A stretch of 64,000 nucleotides of DNA from Lachnospira hominis (ex Liu et al. 2021). GTDB taxonomy: Bacteria > Bacillota > Clostridia > Lachnospirales > Lachnospiraceae. The notes under the pieces are model-generated. The model was given only the letters and a program-made list of their open reading frames with translations. It did not search any database and was not told where the DNA came from. The DNA lies in assembly GCF_014287955.1 (NCBI RefSeq), contig NZ_JACOPD010000005.1, positions 222,036-286,035 on the forward strand. The letters run 5' to 3'. Both the position numbers and the translations under genes were made by a program. Positions 46,402 through 54,693 of the stretch are shown here, one piece after another. Position 1 is the first letter of the stretch. Each line of letters starts with the position of its first letter.

Positions 46402-46445
46402 AATATCCTCCTTTATTTTAACTATTATCCAACTTTGATAAAATA

Positions 46446-47420
46446 TTAATTTTTCTTTAAAATTATCTTTTTGAATAATTCGTTAGTATATACCCTTAAA
46501 GCTATAACTACCATTCCAAACAGCTGTACGCTGCCTTTTAAATATACCTCTCCTTCGAGAATCTCATTCTCAAAATCAGGAATTATATCAAAATCAAGTC
46601 CCAGAAAGCCATACAGAACAGCTGCATACATTGCAGCCCTGCCTGTTATATCAGGCTCATCAAACCCAAAACAGATATGCCCCTTAAACTTTGAAGGCTT
46701 AACCTTTGCAATAACAAGCTTTGTCTGTTCCCATAGGAAGCCGGCAAGCTTTCTGTTATTTTCATCTGTTATTTTACTATTAAAATTTCTGATTTTATCA
46801 GATAAATTTTCCTGTTTGTTTTTTATATTTTTAAAAGTGATTTTGATTTTTACTGCAATACTTTTTATTTTATCAAAAATACCCAAAATTTTCTGCATGA
46901 TTCCTGTTTTTTTACATGTCTCAGAATGAGAATCTTTCTTCTCAATCATTTTTTGTGACACATTTTCAGGCTTTTTTAATTCATCAACAGAAACTTCCTG
47001 CTGGCACGGGTCTTCCTGTTTATCTTGAAGTTCATCTTTATCAGGCAGATCGTCAAAAACATTCTTTTCATGTCTTTTATGTTCTGTTTGTTCTTTTTTT
47101 TCAGTTTTTTTCTCATGGCTTTTTTTCACTGCATTATCATCTGCATCTGTCTTTTTATTTTTAGGATAAAGTGTAAAAAATAAAATTTTCACTTTCATCA
47201 TGAAACCGTCATTTTTGTTATATAGGCCATTAATCCTGAAAAGATGCAAAAGCCATGAAACATTAAACTTAACATCAGGCTTATTATCATAATATTCTGC
47301 CGTAAGATTATATCTTACGGGAACAAAAAGCACTGCCATAATAACCGCAATAGCCGCAAGCAGGATAACAAGAAGAATAATCCCTATTATTTTTAAAACC
47401 AGAAGCAATATATGAATCAT
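46446..47420 (-). CDS. DUF2953 membrane protein (YtfI-like)
   Basis: A 324-residue protein with an N-terminal hydrophobic segment (about 5-32), the DUF2953 start VPVRYNLTAEY, the region VSWLLHLFRINGLY, a long lysine/glutamate-rich and probably disordered segment (about 95-170), and a C-terminal part with GHICFGFDEPDITGRAAMYA (20 residues) typical of the family. It pairs with ytfJ in sporulating Firmicutes. Function is unknown. Its ATG overlaps the previous stop by four bases (ATGA). Confidence 0.85.
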   Translation of the reverse strand: MIHILLLVLKIIGIILLVILLAAIAVIMAVLFVPVRYNLTAEYYDNKPDVKFNVSWLLHLFRINGLYNKNDGFMMKVKILFFTLYPKNKKTDADDNAVKKSHEKKTEKKEQTEHKRHEKNVFDDLPDKDELQDKQEDPCQQEVSVDELKKPENVSQKMIEKKDSHSETCKKTGIMQKILGIFDKIKSIAVKIKITFKNIKNKQENLSDKIRNFNSKITDENNRKLAGFLWEQTKLVIAKVKPSKFKGHICFGFDEPDITGRAAMYAAVLYGFLGLDFDIIPDFENEILEGEVYLKGSVQLFGMVVIALRVYTNELFKKIILKKN

Positions 47421-47758
47421 TCTCTATTTCTCCCAACCCCGAAATGCAGATATCCGGCTATGTCAAAACCTTTGGTATTTGAATACACTTCATCAATTAT
47501 ATCTCTTACAAGATATAAAGCCTCTTCTCTTCCTTTTGCAAGCCCCACAACATATATTTTATCAAGATTTATTTTCTTCTTGAAATATGGCTGTAATAAA
47601 AAATTTGCTGATGTTATATCAAGCAGATTTTCCTCAGAGGAAGGAAGTGTTATAAGAAATGTATCCGATGTAAATCTCCCTTTTCGTATTCTGCCAAATA
47701 CTTTATATTTTGCTTTTTTAGCATTATCACCCAGATACAGGTTTCTATACCATCTCAT
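47417..47758 (-). CDS. Conserved unknown protein
   Basis: A 113-residue basic protein, no signal or membrane helix. It begins MRWYRNLYLGDNAKKAKYKV (20 residues) and ends FDIAGYLHFGVGRNRE. A predicted-looking central strand-helix pattern (DTFLITLPSSEENLLDI) is followed by KIYVVGLAKGREEALYLVRD (20 residues). I do not recognise the family; such proteins next to ytfI occur in Lachnospiraceae. It is translationally coupled to the DUF2953 gene. Confidence 0.75.
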   Translation of the reverse strand: MRWYRNLYLGDNAKKAKYKVFGRIRKGRFTSDTFLITLPSSEENLLDITSANFLLQPYFKKKINLDKIYVVGLAKGREEALYLVRDIIDEVYSNTKGFDIAGYLHFGVGRNRE

Positions 47759-47776
47759 TATATATCACAGTCCCAT

Positions 47777-49162
47777 CTATGAATTAATTATAAGCTTCAA
47801 AACCTCAACCGTAGCTGCTGCTTCGGCTTCATCAGTACATTGCATAAGTGAAACATTGATGTAATTCTGAATTTCATCAGTATTATTAAAAAATACAGGA
47901 AGCTGTGATAACAAAGTTGCCATCACTGCTCTTCTGACCGGAACGCTTGCACTTTCAAAAAATGTTTTCAAATCATCAATAAGCGATTCACACACCTCAT
48001 CTGCATATAAATCCTGTGGAACTTCTTCACTTGATTTATCTTTTTCAAGCTCAACAAAATCACTTCCGGACTGTAAAAGTGAAACCTTTTTAAGTGCTTC
48101 GTATACTGTAAGAAGATTGCATTTTTCTGCCTCCTCTTTATACTCATCAATCACCATATCGACAGCATAATCGCACTGGCTTATAACACTTAAAATTCTT
48201 TCCTGTTTACCCTCAAACTGGGTAAAATCTTCAAGAATGTCCTCGCTAAGTTCATCTTTTCCATTATGTGCCATAACAATCTGCTCTATAATAGAAAATG
48301 CAAGATTTGTCTCCTCTACCTCACCGACAGTATATCCGCCTGTGAGTAGTATTGTATACAAATCATTAACCATCTGTGCCAGAAGTACAAAATAATCTGC
48401 AAGATCTGTTACTTTTTCAGCACCAATCTGTAATGCATCATGAAGTTTCTTGTACTCGTCTTTGTCAAGGGATGTGTAATCTGCATTTTCAAGTAAACCA
48501 ACAAGTTCATGCATTTCAGGCATAATTTCATCAAAGCCTTCCGGCTTATGTATTGTAGCTGTTGTCTTTAAAGAATAGGCAAAATCATCAATTGTGCCTT
48601 TCTGGGCACCATGATACAAAGAGAATGCATCTCTTAAATATTCATAAAACTTATTTCTTGACAATCTCATAGGAAGCTGGCCTACAACCTCTGCTATCTT
48701 ACTGTGAATAACCACATTATCCTTATCAGATAATATATAATGCATCAAATCATTTGTAAGATACGTATTATAATATTCTTTATCAAATTCATCATCCCTG
48801 AATCTGTATTCAATTCTGTTTAATGCATGCTCATATATTCTTAATCTGTCAACAAAAGAAGTTACACTTTCCATAATTCCCGTAATCTTATTTCTTAAAT
48901 CATCAACAGTTTTAATGTCAATATCTTCTTTTGCTGCAATCTTTGCAACAAGGCTGTTAAACTCTTCGAAACATTCATTAAAAAGAGGTTCTTTTACAGG
49001 CTGTTCATTATACATATCATATACTGTATAGTAATTCATTGCCAGCTTTATACATGCGAGGGTATTGTAAAAAGAACACATACCCGTCGCATATTTTTCA
49101 AGATTAATATCAAGATTTTTACCTTTGCTTATTTCGCCTGCAATATATTTTAAATCTTTCAT
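47777..49162 (-). CDS. Large conserved unknown protein, all-helical
   Basis: A 461-residue soluble, acidic protein that appears almost entirely helical, with motifs such as KYATGMCSFYNTLACIKLAM (20 residues) near the N-terminus, VVGQLPMRLSRNKFYEYLRD (20 residues) near 155, and AVMATLLSQLPVFFNNTDEI (20 residues) near the C-terminus. The two 'QLP' helices resemble each other, which hints at an internal duplication. No known catalytic motif is visible. The ATG at 49162 has AAGGAA seven bases upstream. It heads a run with the 113-residue protein, DUF2953 and ytfJ genes. Confidence 0.75.
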   Translation of the reverse strand: MKDLKYIAGEISKGKNLDINLEKYATGMCSFYNTLACIKLAMNYYTVYDMYNEQPVKEPLFNECFEEFNSLVAKIAAKEDIDIKTVDDLRNKITGIMESVTSFVDRLRIYEHALNRIEYRFRDDEFDKEYYNTYLTNDLMHYILSDKDNVVIHSKIAEVVGQLPMRLSRNKFYEYLRDAFSLYHGAQKGTIDDFAYSLKTTATIHKPEGFDEIMPEMHELVGLLENADYTSLDKDEYKKLHDALQIGAEKVTDLADYFVLLAQMVNDLYTILLTGGYTVGEVEETNLAFSIIEQIVMAHNGKDELSEDILEDFTQFEGKQERILSVISQCDYAVDMVIDEYKEEAEKCNLLTVYEALKKVSLLQSGSDFVELEKDKSSEEVPQDLYADEVCESLIDDLKTFFESASVPVRRAVMATLLSQLPVFFNNTDEIQNYINVSLMQCTDEAEAAATVEVLKLIINS

Positions 49163-49215
49163 TATCAAGTTCCTTAATTTTTATTTTAAAATTGAGATTA
49201 TCCGGATTAACTATT

Positions 49216-50496
49216 TTATTTAAGATTAAGCTTATCCAATGCATCGCTGAAATCAAATGTTGCAAAATAATCCTTTGGAGTCTCTGCTCTTCTTATCATC
49301 TGGACATCACCATTTTCTTTTAAGAGAAGCTCTGCTGAACGAAGCTTGCCATTATAGTTATATCCCATTGAGAATCCGTGTGCTCCTGTATCATGAATAA
49401 TGAGATAATCTCCCATATCAATCTTTGGAAGCTTTCTGTCTATGGCAAATTTGTCATTATTTTCACAAAGTGAACCTGTTACATCATAAACATGGTCGCA
49501 AGGTGCATTTTCCTTTCCGGCAACAGTGATATGATGATATGCACCATAAATAGCCGGTCTCATAAGATTTGCAGCACATGCATCAACACCAATATACTCT
49601 TTGTAAGTATGCTTTTCATGTATTGCTTTAGTCACAAGGCATCCGTAAGGTGCGAGCATGAAACGTCCAAGCTCTGTATAAATTGCAATATCGTCCATTC
49701 CGGCCGGCTTTAATACTTCATCATATACCTTGTGTACATTGGCACCGATAATTGAAATATCATTCTTTTCCTGCTCTGGCTTGTAATCAACGCCGATACC
49801 GCCTGAAAGATTGATAAACTTGATATCTGCTCCTGTTTTTTCTTTAAGTTCAACAGCAAGCTCAAATAAAATCTTGGCAAGTGTAGGATAATATTCATTA
49901 GTTACAGTATTGCTTGCAAGGAATGAATGAATACCAAAATGCTTAACGCCTTTTGACTTGAGAATCTTGAATGCCTCAATTATCTGTTCATGAGTCATAC
50001 CATACTTGGCATCTCCCGGATTATCCATAATCGAAGTACCAAGCTTAAAAAATCCACCCGAATTATAACGGCAGCTCATTGTCTCCGGGAACTTTCCGTC
50101 AAGTATCTTATCAAGAAAATCAATATGTGTTATATCATCAAGGTTGATTGTTGCACCAATCTTTGCTGCATATTCATATTCTTCTGCCGGTGTATCATTA
50201 GAAGAAAACATAATCTCTTCCGGTTTGTAATCTAATGCATATGCCATCATAAGTTCAGTCATCGATGCACAGTCAACTCCACAGCCGTAATCTTTTAAGA
50301 TTTTAAGTATGTATGGATTTGGAGTAGCTTTAATTGCGAAATATTCTCTGTATCCTTTATTCCATGAAAATGCTTCTTTAAGTTTCTTTGCATTCTCGCG
50401 GATGCCCTTTTCATCATAAAGATGATATGGTGTAGGATATGTCTTATCAATCTCCTTCAACTGTTCCAATGTTACAAATGTCTTTTTCTCTGCCAT
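49216..50496 (-). CDS. lysA: Diaminopimelate decarboxylase-like PLP enzyme
   Basis: Fold-type III PLP decarboxylase of the alanine-racemase-like barrel type; LysA makes lysine from meso-diaminopimelate. The 426 residues have the PLP Lys in FAIKATPNPYIL, HFGIHSF, LSGGIGVDY (phosphate-binding glycines), YTELGRFMLAPYG, CENNDKF (the C-E-x-x-D substrate motif) and GAHGFSMGYNYNG. The last motif differs slightly from the usual GAYG-x-SM, so a related carboxylase specificity is not excluded. AAGGAG precedes the ATG and a strong promoter lies upstream. Confidence 0.88.
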   Translation of the reverse strand: MAEKKTFVTLEQLKEIDKTYPTPYHLYDEKGIRENAKKLKEAFSWNKGYREYFAIKATPNPYILKILKDYGCGVDCASMTELMMAYALDYKPEEIMFSSNDTPAEEYEYAAKIGATINLDDITHIDFLDKILDGKFPETMSCRYNSGGFFKLGTSIMDNPGDAKYGMTHEQIIEAFKILKSKGVKHFGIHSFLASNTVTNEYYPTLAKILFELAVELKEKTGADIKFINLSGGIGVDYKPEQEKNDISIIGANVHKVYDEVLKPAGMDDIAIYTELGRFMLAPYGCLVTKAIHEKHTYKEYIGVDACAANLMRPAIYGAYHHITVAGKENAPCDHVYDVTGSLCENNDKFAIDRKLPKIDMGDYLIIHDTGAHGFSMGYNYNGKLRSAELLLKENGDVQMIRRAETPKDYFATFDFSDALDKLNLK

Positions 50497-50555
50497 TTTA
50501 CAAGCTCCTTCCTCATCAATTCCATATAAATCTTTTGTATAAAACTCTGCGTAAA

Positions 50556-50584
50556 ATTTTAGCCTACATGACTATATTTGTCAA
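50556..50584 (-). promoter_or_regulatory. Sigma-A promoter of lysA
   Basis: Minus strand: consensus TTGACA (50584-50579), 17-base spacer, TAAAAT (50561-50556), leaving about 50 bases of leader. No lysine riboswitch fits in that space. Confidence 0.85.
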
Positions 50585-50594
50585 ACAAAATAGT

Positions 50595-51923
50595 TTAATA
50601 GCTGTATTTTTTCCTGTTTTTTACAAGAAACATCACACTTATTACAACAGAAAGAACTTCTGCTGCAATCACCGCAGTCCATATTCCGCTGATTCCCAGA
50701 ACGACCGGAAGGAGAAGAATCATGACAATCTGGAATACAAACATTCTCATAAATGAAATAACAGCTGAAACAACACCATTATTTAAAGCAGTAAAAAATG
50801 ACGAAGCAAATATATTTACACCGCTTATAAGATATGAAACAGCATATATTCTAATCGCCTCAGTTGTCAGCTCAAGCAGATTATTGTCATAACTTACAAA
50901 TATTCCTGCAAGATAACCGGCAATAATTTCAGCAATAAGTGTCATGACAACAGAACTTACAATTATTATAGTAAGACTTCTTTTGAAAAGATTTTTAAGT
51001 TCATCTTTATTGCCTGCACCGTAATGATAACTTATAACAGGAGCAGAACCAACAGCGTATCCCATATATGTTCCCACAAATATAAATCCCACATACATAA
51101 TTATTCCGTATGCAACAACTCCATTAGTACCTATATATTTCATAAGCTGCATATTATACAGAATATTTACAAGAGACATTGACATATTGGTGACCATTTC
51201 TGATGAACCGTTAATACATGTCTTTATAATTATATCTTTGTTAAAACGGCATTTTGTCAGTTTAAGTACATTATTTTTACCACCGGCAAAATATATAATC
51301 GGAATTACAGAACCGACAAACTGGCTTATTCCTGTTGCAAGTGCCGCACCAAAAACGCCAAACCGTAATACATATACAAATAAAAAGTCCAGAAACATAT
51401 TAGTAAATCCGGCAAGTAGCGTTACAAACAGTCCAAGCTTGGGCTTTTCGGCAACAACAAGAAAACTCTGGAATGCATTTTGCAAAAACAAGCCCGTAAG
51501 CATAAAAAACACAGTTCTGCCATATGTCACACAGTCTTTTGCTATACTTCCCTTAGCACCGAGTAAAACAGCAATCGGTCCTGTAAATATTATACCTATA
51601 ACAGACAATATTACGCCTGATACAACACACAGATATACAAGCATTGAAAAATACTCATTAGCCTTTTCTTTCTTGCCTTCTCCCAGTGTCTTTGATACAA
51701 TGGCACTCCCTCCTGTTCCTATCATAAATCCGACAGAACCTAGTATCATAATTATAGGCATAATCAGATTAACAGCCGCAAAAGCATCACTTCCGACACA
51801 GTTTGAAACAAAAACACCATCTACAACACCATAAATTGATGTAAATATCATCATTGCTATTGTTGGAAGTGTAAATTTTATAAGTTTGCTATATGAAAAA
51901 TGATCTGATAACTGAATTTTCAT
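50595..51923 (-). CDS. MATE family efflux transporter
   Basis: A 442-residue membrane protein with about twelve hydrophobic helices in two bundles. Family hallmarks: LPTIAMMIFTSIYGVVDGVF (20 residues, helix 1), GTGGSAIVSKTLGEGK in the second helix and loop, and GSAPVISYHYGAGN in the second half. It exports cationic compounds using an ion gradient; the substrate is unknown. It overlaps its MarR-type regulator by four bases, so drug-responsive control is likely. Confidence 0.94.
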   Translation of the reverse strand: MKIQLSDHFSYSKLIKFTLPTIAMMIFTSIYGVVDGVFVSNCVGSDAFAAVNLIMPIIMILGSVGFMIGTGGSAIVSKTLGEGKKEKANEYFSMLVYLCVVSGVILSVIGIIFTGPIAVLLGAKGSIAKDCVTYGRTVFFMLTGLFLQNAFQSFLVVAEKPKLGLFVTLLAGFTNMFLDFLFVYVLRFGVFGAALATGISQFVGSVIPIIYFAGGKNNVLKLTKCRFNKDIIIKTCINGSSEMVTNMSMSLVNILYNMQLMKYIGTNGVVAYGIIMYVGFIFVGTYMGYAVGSAPVISYHYGAGNKDELKNLFKRSLTIIIVSSVVMTLIAEIIAGYLAGIFVSYDNNLLELTTEAIRIYAVSYLISGVNIFASSFFTALNNGVVSAVISFMRMFVFQIVMILLLPVVLGISGIWTAVIAAEVLSVVISVMFLVKNRKKYSY

Positions 51924-52396
51924 TCATCTTCTCCTTTACTATTGTCACTTATTTTACCAACTAACTTTTCAAGTTGTTTTACATGTTCAAAAGAGAGCCT
52001 GAACATCTTTTTTAATTCCTGTATATCAAATGCATCAAACGAAAGTTTTTCAGCTTCTATAACAGGTACTATAAGCCTGTTTGTCATATCTTTTCCTTCT
52101 TCTGTAAGAAAAATCTGCTTGTTTTTCTTATTTCCCGGTGCAAGCCTGAGTTCAATAAGATTCTTTTTTTCAAGCAGCTTCAAGGACGAATTAACCGTCT
52201 GTGCACTGTAAAACCATTCTTCGCAGATGGTTTTTTGTGTTACGCCCTCACCATAATAACAGATAGTATACAAAATCCAGAATGTCGCATCCGACATTCC
52301 ATTTGCAGCTGCATAATTGTGATATATCACATTTGTTTCTTTTGATAACTGGTTAAAACTTCTAAGTAAATCTTCTTCCATTTTTTCTCTGTTCAT
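51920..52396 (-). CDS. MarR family transcriptional regulator
   Basis: A 158-residue winged-helix regulator. The N-terminal dimerisation helices precede the HTH (VTQKTICEEWFYSAQTVNSS, 20 residues) and wing (LRLAPGNKKNKQIFLTEEG, 19 residues). It is the first gene of a two-gene operon with a MATE exporter and presumably represses it by binding two palindromes in its own promoter. The ATG at 52396 is set by GGAG eight bases upstream. Confidence 0.92.
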   Translation of the reverse strand: MNREKMEEDLLRSFNQLSKETNVIYHNYAAANGMSDATFWILYTICYYGEGVTQKTICEEWFYSAQTVNSSLKLLEKKNLIELRLAPGNKKNKQIFLTEEGKDMTNRLIVPVIEAEKLSFDAFDIQELKKMFRLSFEHVKQLEKLVGKISDNSKGEDE

Positions 52397-52423
52397 TATA
52401 ATCTCCGCAAGCACAAAAAAATT

Positions 52424-52463
52424 ATCCGAAATCGGATATTTTTTAATATACTCCGATTTCGGA
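52424..52463 (-). promoter_or_regulatory. Twin palindromic operators for the MarR regulator
   Basis: ATCCGAAATCGGAT at 52424-52437 and the same core on the other strand, TCCGATTTCGGA, at 52452-52463; centres are 27 bases apart. The distal copy fills the -35/-10 spacer and the proximal copy covers the start-site region, a layout that would block RNA polymerase. Confidence 0.8.
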
Positions 52464-52473
52464 TAAAATGCAA
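52445..52473 (-). promoter_or_regulatory. Sigma-A promoter of the MarR-MATE operon
   Basis: Minus strand: TTGCAT (52473-52468), 17-base spacer, TATATT (52450-52445). It is interleaved with the two operator palindromes. Confidence 0.85.
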
Positions 52474-52497
52474 GTTTTAAATTTATAATTATAAATA

Positions 52498-54525
52498 TTA
52501 TCTGATTTTATCAATCATTTTCTTATCTGCAAATGATGCTGTAAGAAGTCCGGCTAGCGATAATGCAAATGCTACAAATGCCATTACTGCTGATGATGTG
52601 TCACCTGTTTCAGGTGAATTATTGTCTGTAACATTGTCGATTGTTTCATTTCCGGAAGGCTGCGAAAATACAAGGTCAATTCCTCCGTTATTATATACAA
52701 TCTTGCCTTCAAATCCTTCAGGTGCATTTACTTCAATTTCATCAAACTGTGAAGCAACAGATGCACACTTGATAATTTCTGCATCTGATGACGGAATATA
52801 GTCATTAAAATTCAGAATAAGTTTTCCGCCAAATTCAGCATTTCCTGATATATCAACAAAATCATTTTCATTTGAAACAGTAAGTTCAAGAACACCATTT
52901 TTGTTCTGTTTATAATCACCGTTAATCTTTAATGTATCATCTGTATTTTCTTTTATAACTGAATTATTTACAACATTTCCATTACCAAATGCCGAAGCAT
53001 AATCAGCCCGTATACTTCCATCATCAACAGTTGTTGTGCCTGTATATGTATTATTTCCTGAAAGAACAAGCATGCCGCTTCCCTCCTTTGTGAGTGAACC
53101 AGTTCCTGAAATATCATTTTTCCAATTATCAGCCGCATTGAATCCGCCTTTTGAGGCATCCATATTTACCGTTATATCTGTATCAAATGAGCCATAACCA
53201 TTTGATGCTTCAAAAAGATTAAGACGTCCCCATCCTTCTGCATCATCAAGCACTGAATAGCCAGATGAAATTGCTGTTGAATAAAGAACATATCTTATCT
53301 GTGTATCATCCATATACGGATATCTTGATTCAAGAAGTGCTTCTGCACCTTTAGGAACTGATACTGCTTTTGTTGTATCTGCACTGTCTTCTTTGAGATT
53401 GTATGTCATTCTGTAAAAATATGTATCTTTATCTTTTTGATAAGCATCGTAATCGCTTTTTTCTTCAACTGTACTGTCATTTCCGGTAAGTTTCTGTCCT
53501 GATTGAACAGCAGCTTTTTTTGCATCAGCATTATTACCATCATATAAATTAGAAGCTGCAATAGCTGTAGATGTCATTCTTCCTCCAATAACATCAAGGC
53601 ATGAGTGCATTCCCGCAACTATTCTGTCATATCCAAGTTCGCTTGCACGAAGCATAAGTTCTGAATACTGCTCAGGTACTGAATATGCCATTGTGATAGC
53701 AGCAAGATATGCAGCATTAGTATGTCCGCTTGGATAACCGCCGTCATTAGACGGGTCTGCTTTTTCCATAGTTGTAAGTGACGGAAGAATTGTTACTTTT
53801 GCAAGAGATGCATCTTTTCTTGACCAGCGGAAAGGTCTCATATATTTAAAAAACTTCTTTGCTGGAGATGTACTTGCAGCACCGCCTCTTAAAACAGATA
53901 CAAGATTAACTATTCCCGCATAATCACCTGTTGCTGATGCCCACGCTGAATCATTATGTACATCCATATATTTATTTTGTTCAGCATCCTGTGGGACGAC
54001 AGCTGACCATTCTGCAGTATTATCTGTGTAATCAGCCTCAGTTTTTCCGGAATTTTTATATTCATCACTTTTAATAATATAACTCTGTGCATTTACACCA
54101 TGCTTAAATTCATCTGCATATTTTCCAAGTCCTGAAATCATGCTGTAATTCTTATCACGTACATCATCATAAAAAGCGAGAACCTGCTGTGAATCATCAG
54201 CACCATTTCTTATTTTTGATGACTCGGCAATATTCATTTCATGAATTGTTTTATTAAGGATTGTTCCATTATCCCATGATGTTCCCGGAGTAAAATAATC
54301 AAGCATTTCTGAAAGCACTCCATTAGCCGGATTGTCAATCGTATCCTTAACTCCACTCTCACCGTTTTTCTTATAATTATCTACATAATAACCATAATCT
54401 GCACTTTTTGGTGCAATCGCCTCATCCTGTGCAAATGCCGGCATTATCATTCCCGCTGCAAGAATTCCTGCAGTCAGTGCACATACTGCTCTTTTTGTTT
54501 TTACAAGTTTTTTTGTTTTTCTCAT
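52498..54525 (-). CDS. Wall-anchored PAP2/class A acid phosphatase with autotransporter-type repeat
   Basis: A secreted protein of about 675 residues. A signal peptide (basic RKTKKLVKTKR, then hydrophobic, cut after AFA) is followed by a PAP2-type phosphatase with all three motifs: K-x-MRPFRW near 229, YPSGHTNAAY near 264 and RIVAGMHSCLDVIGG near 300-313. Around 480-515 there is an autotransporter-associated beta-strand repeat (GSGMLVLSGNNTYTGTTTV, 19 residues). The C-terminus has SPETGD near 636, a hydrophobic helix and a basic tail, a sortase-type sorting signal. Start chosen at 54525 because GAAAGG lies nine bases upstream. The phosphate substrate is unknown. Confidence 0.87.
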   Translation of the reverse strand: MRKTKKLVKTKRAVCALTAGILAAGMIMPAFAQDEAIAPKSADYGYYVDNYKKNGESGVKDTIDNPANGVLSEMLDYFTPGTSWDNGTILNKTIHEMNIAESSKIRNGADDSQQVLAFYDDVRDKNYSMISGLGKYADEFKHGVNAQSYIIKSDEYKNSGKTEADYTDNTAEWSAVVPQDAEQNKYMDVHNDSAWASATGDYAGIVNLVSVLRGGAASTSPAKKFFKYMRPFRWSRKDASLAKVTILPSLTTMEKADPSNDGGYPSGHTNAAYLAAITMAYSVPEQYSELMLRASELGYDRIVAGMHSCLDVIGGRMTSTAIAASNLYDGNNADAKKAAVQSGQKLTGNDSTVEEKSDYDAYQKDKDTYFYRMTYNLKEDSADTTKAVSVPKGAEALLESRYPYMDDTQIRYVLYSTAISSGYSVLDDAEGWGRLNLFEASNGYGSFDTDITVNMDASKGGFNAADNWKNDISGTGSLTKEGSGMLVLSGNNTYTGTTTVDDGSIRADYASAFGNGNVVNNSVIKENTDDTLKINGDYKQNKNGVLELTVSNENDFVDISGNAEFGGKLILNFNDYIPSSDAEIIKCASVASQFDEIEVNAPEGFEGKIVYNNGGIDLVFSQPSGNETIDNVTDNNSPETGDTSSAVMAFVAFALSLAGLLTASFADKKMIDKIR

Positions 54526-54559
54526 TTCCATCTGCCTTTCACATTTTATAAATATAAAA

Positions 54560-54593
54560 AATAGCCATGATTGTTTTTTCAATCACAGCTATT
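54560..54593 (-). terminator. Hairpin with U tract between rmuC and the PAP2 gene
   Basis: Fourteen-base arms (54560-54573 and 54580-54593; 12 of 14 pairs match) around a six-base loop, followed on the minus strand by TTTTTTATATTT. It is well formed as a rho-independent terminator for rmuC. It is also only about 35 bases upstream of the PAP2 start codon. Confidence 0.75.
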
Positions 54594-54693
54594 AATATAC
54601 AGATGGTATGTAAAATATAAATTATATCCGTATGAAATCAATTTAATTTTTTTGTAAATTCTGAATTTTATTATTTCTCTGAATTAAGTATTC

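Noticed and set aside
45686..46438. 250-codon plus-strand open frame
   Set aside because: It is antisense to ytfJ and to the small membrane protein, has no ribosome site and shows the Ser/Pro/Ile-rich composition typical of a reverse-strand shadow.
51187..51834. 215-codon plus-strand open frame
   Set aside because: It is fully antisense to the MATE transporter gene, with no recognisable domain or ribosome site.
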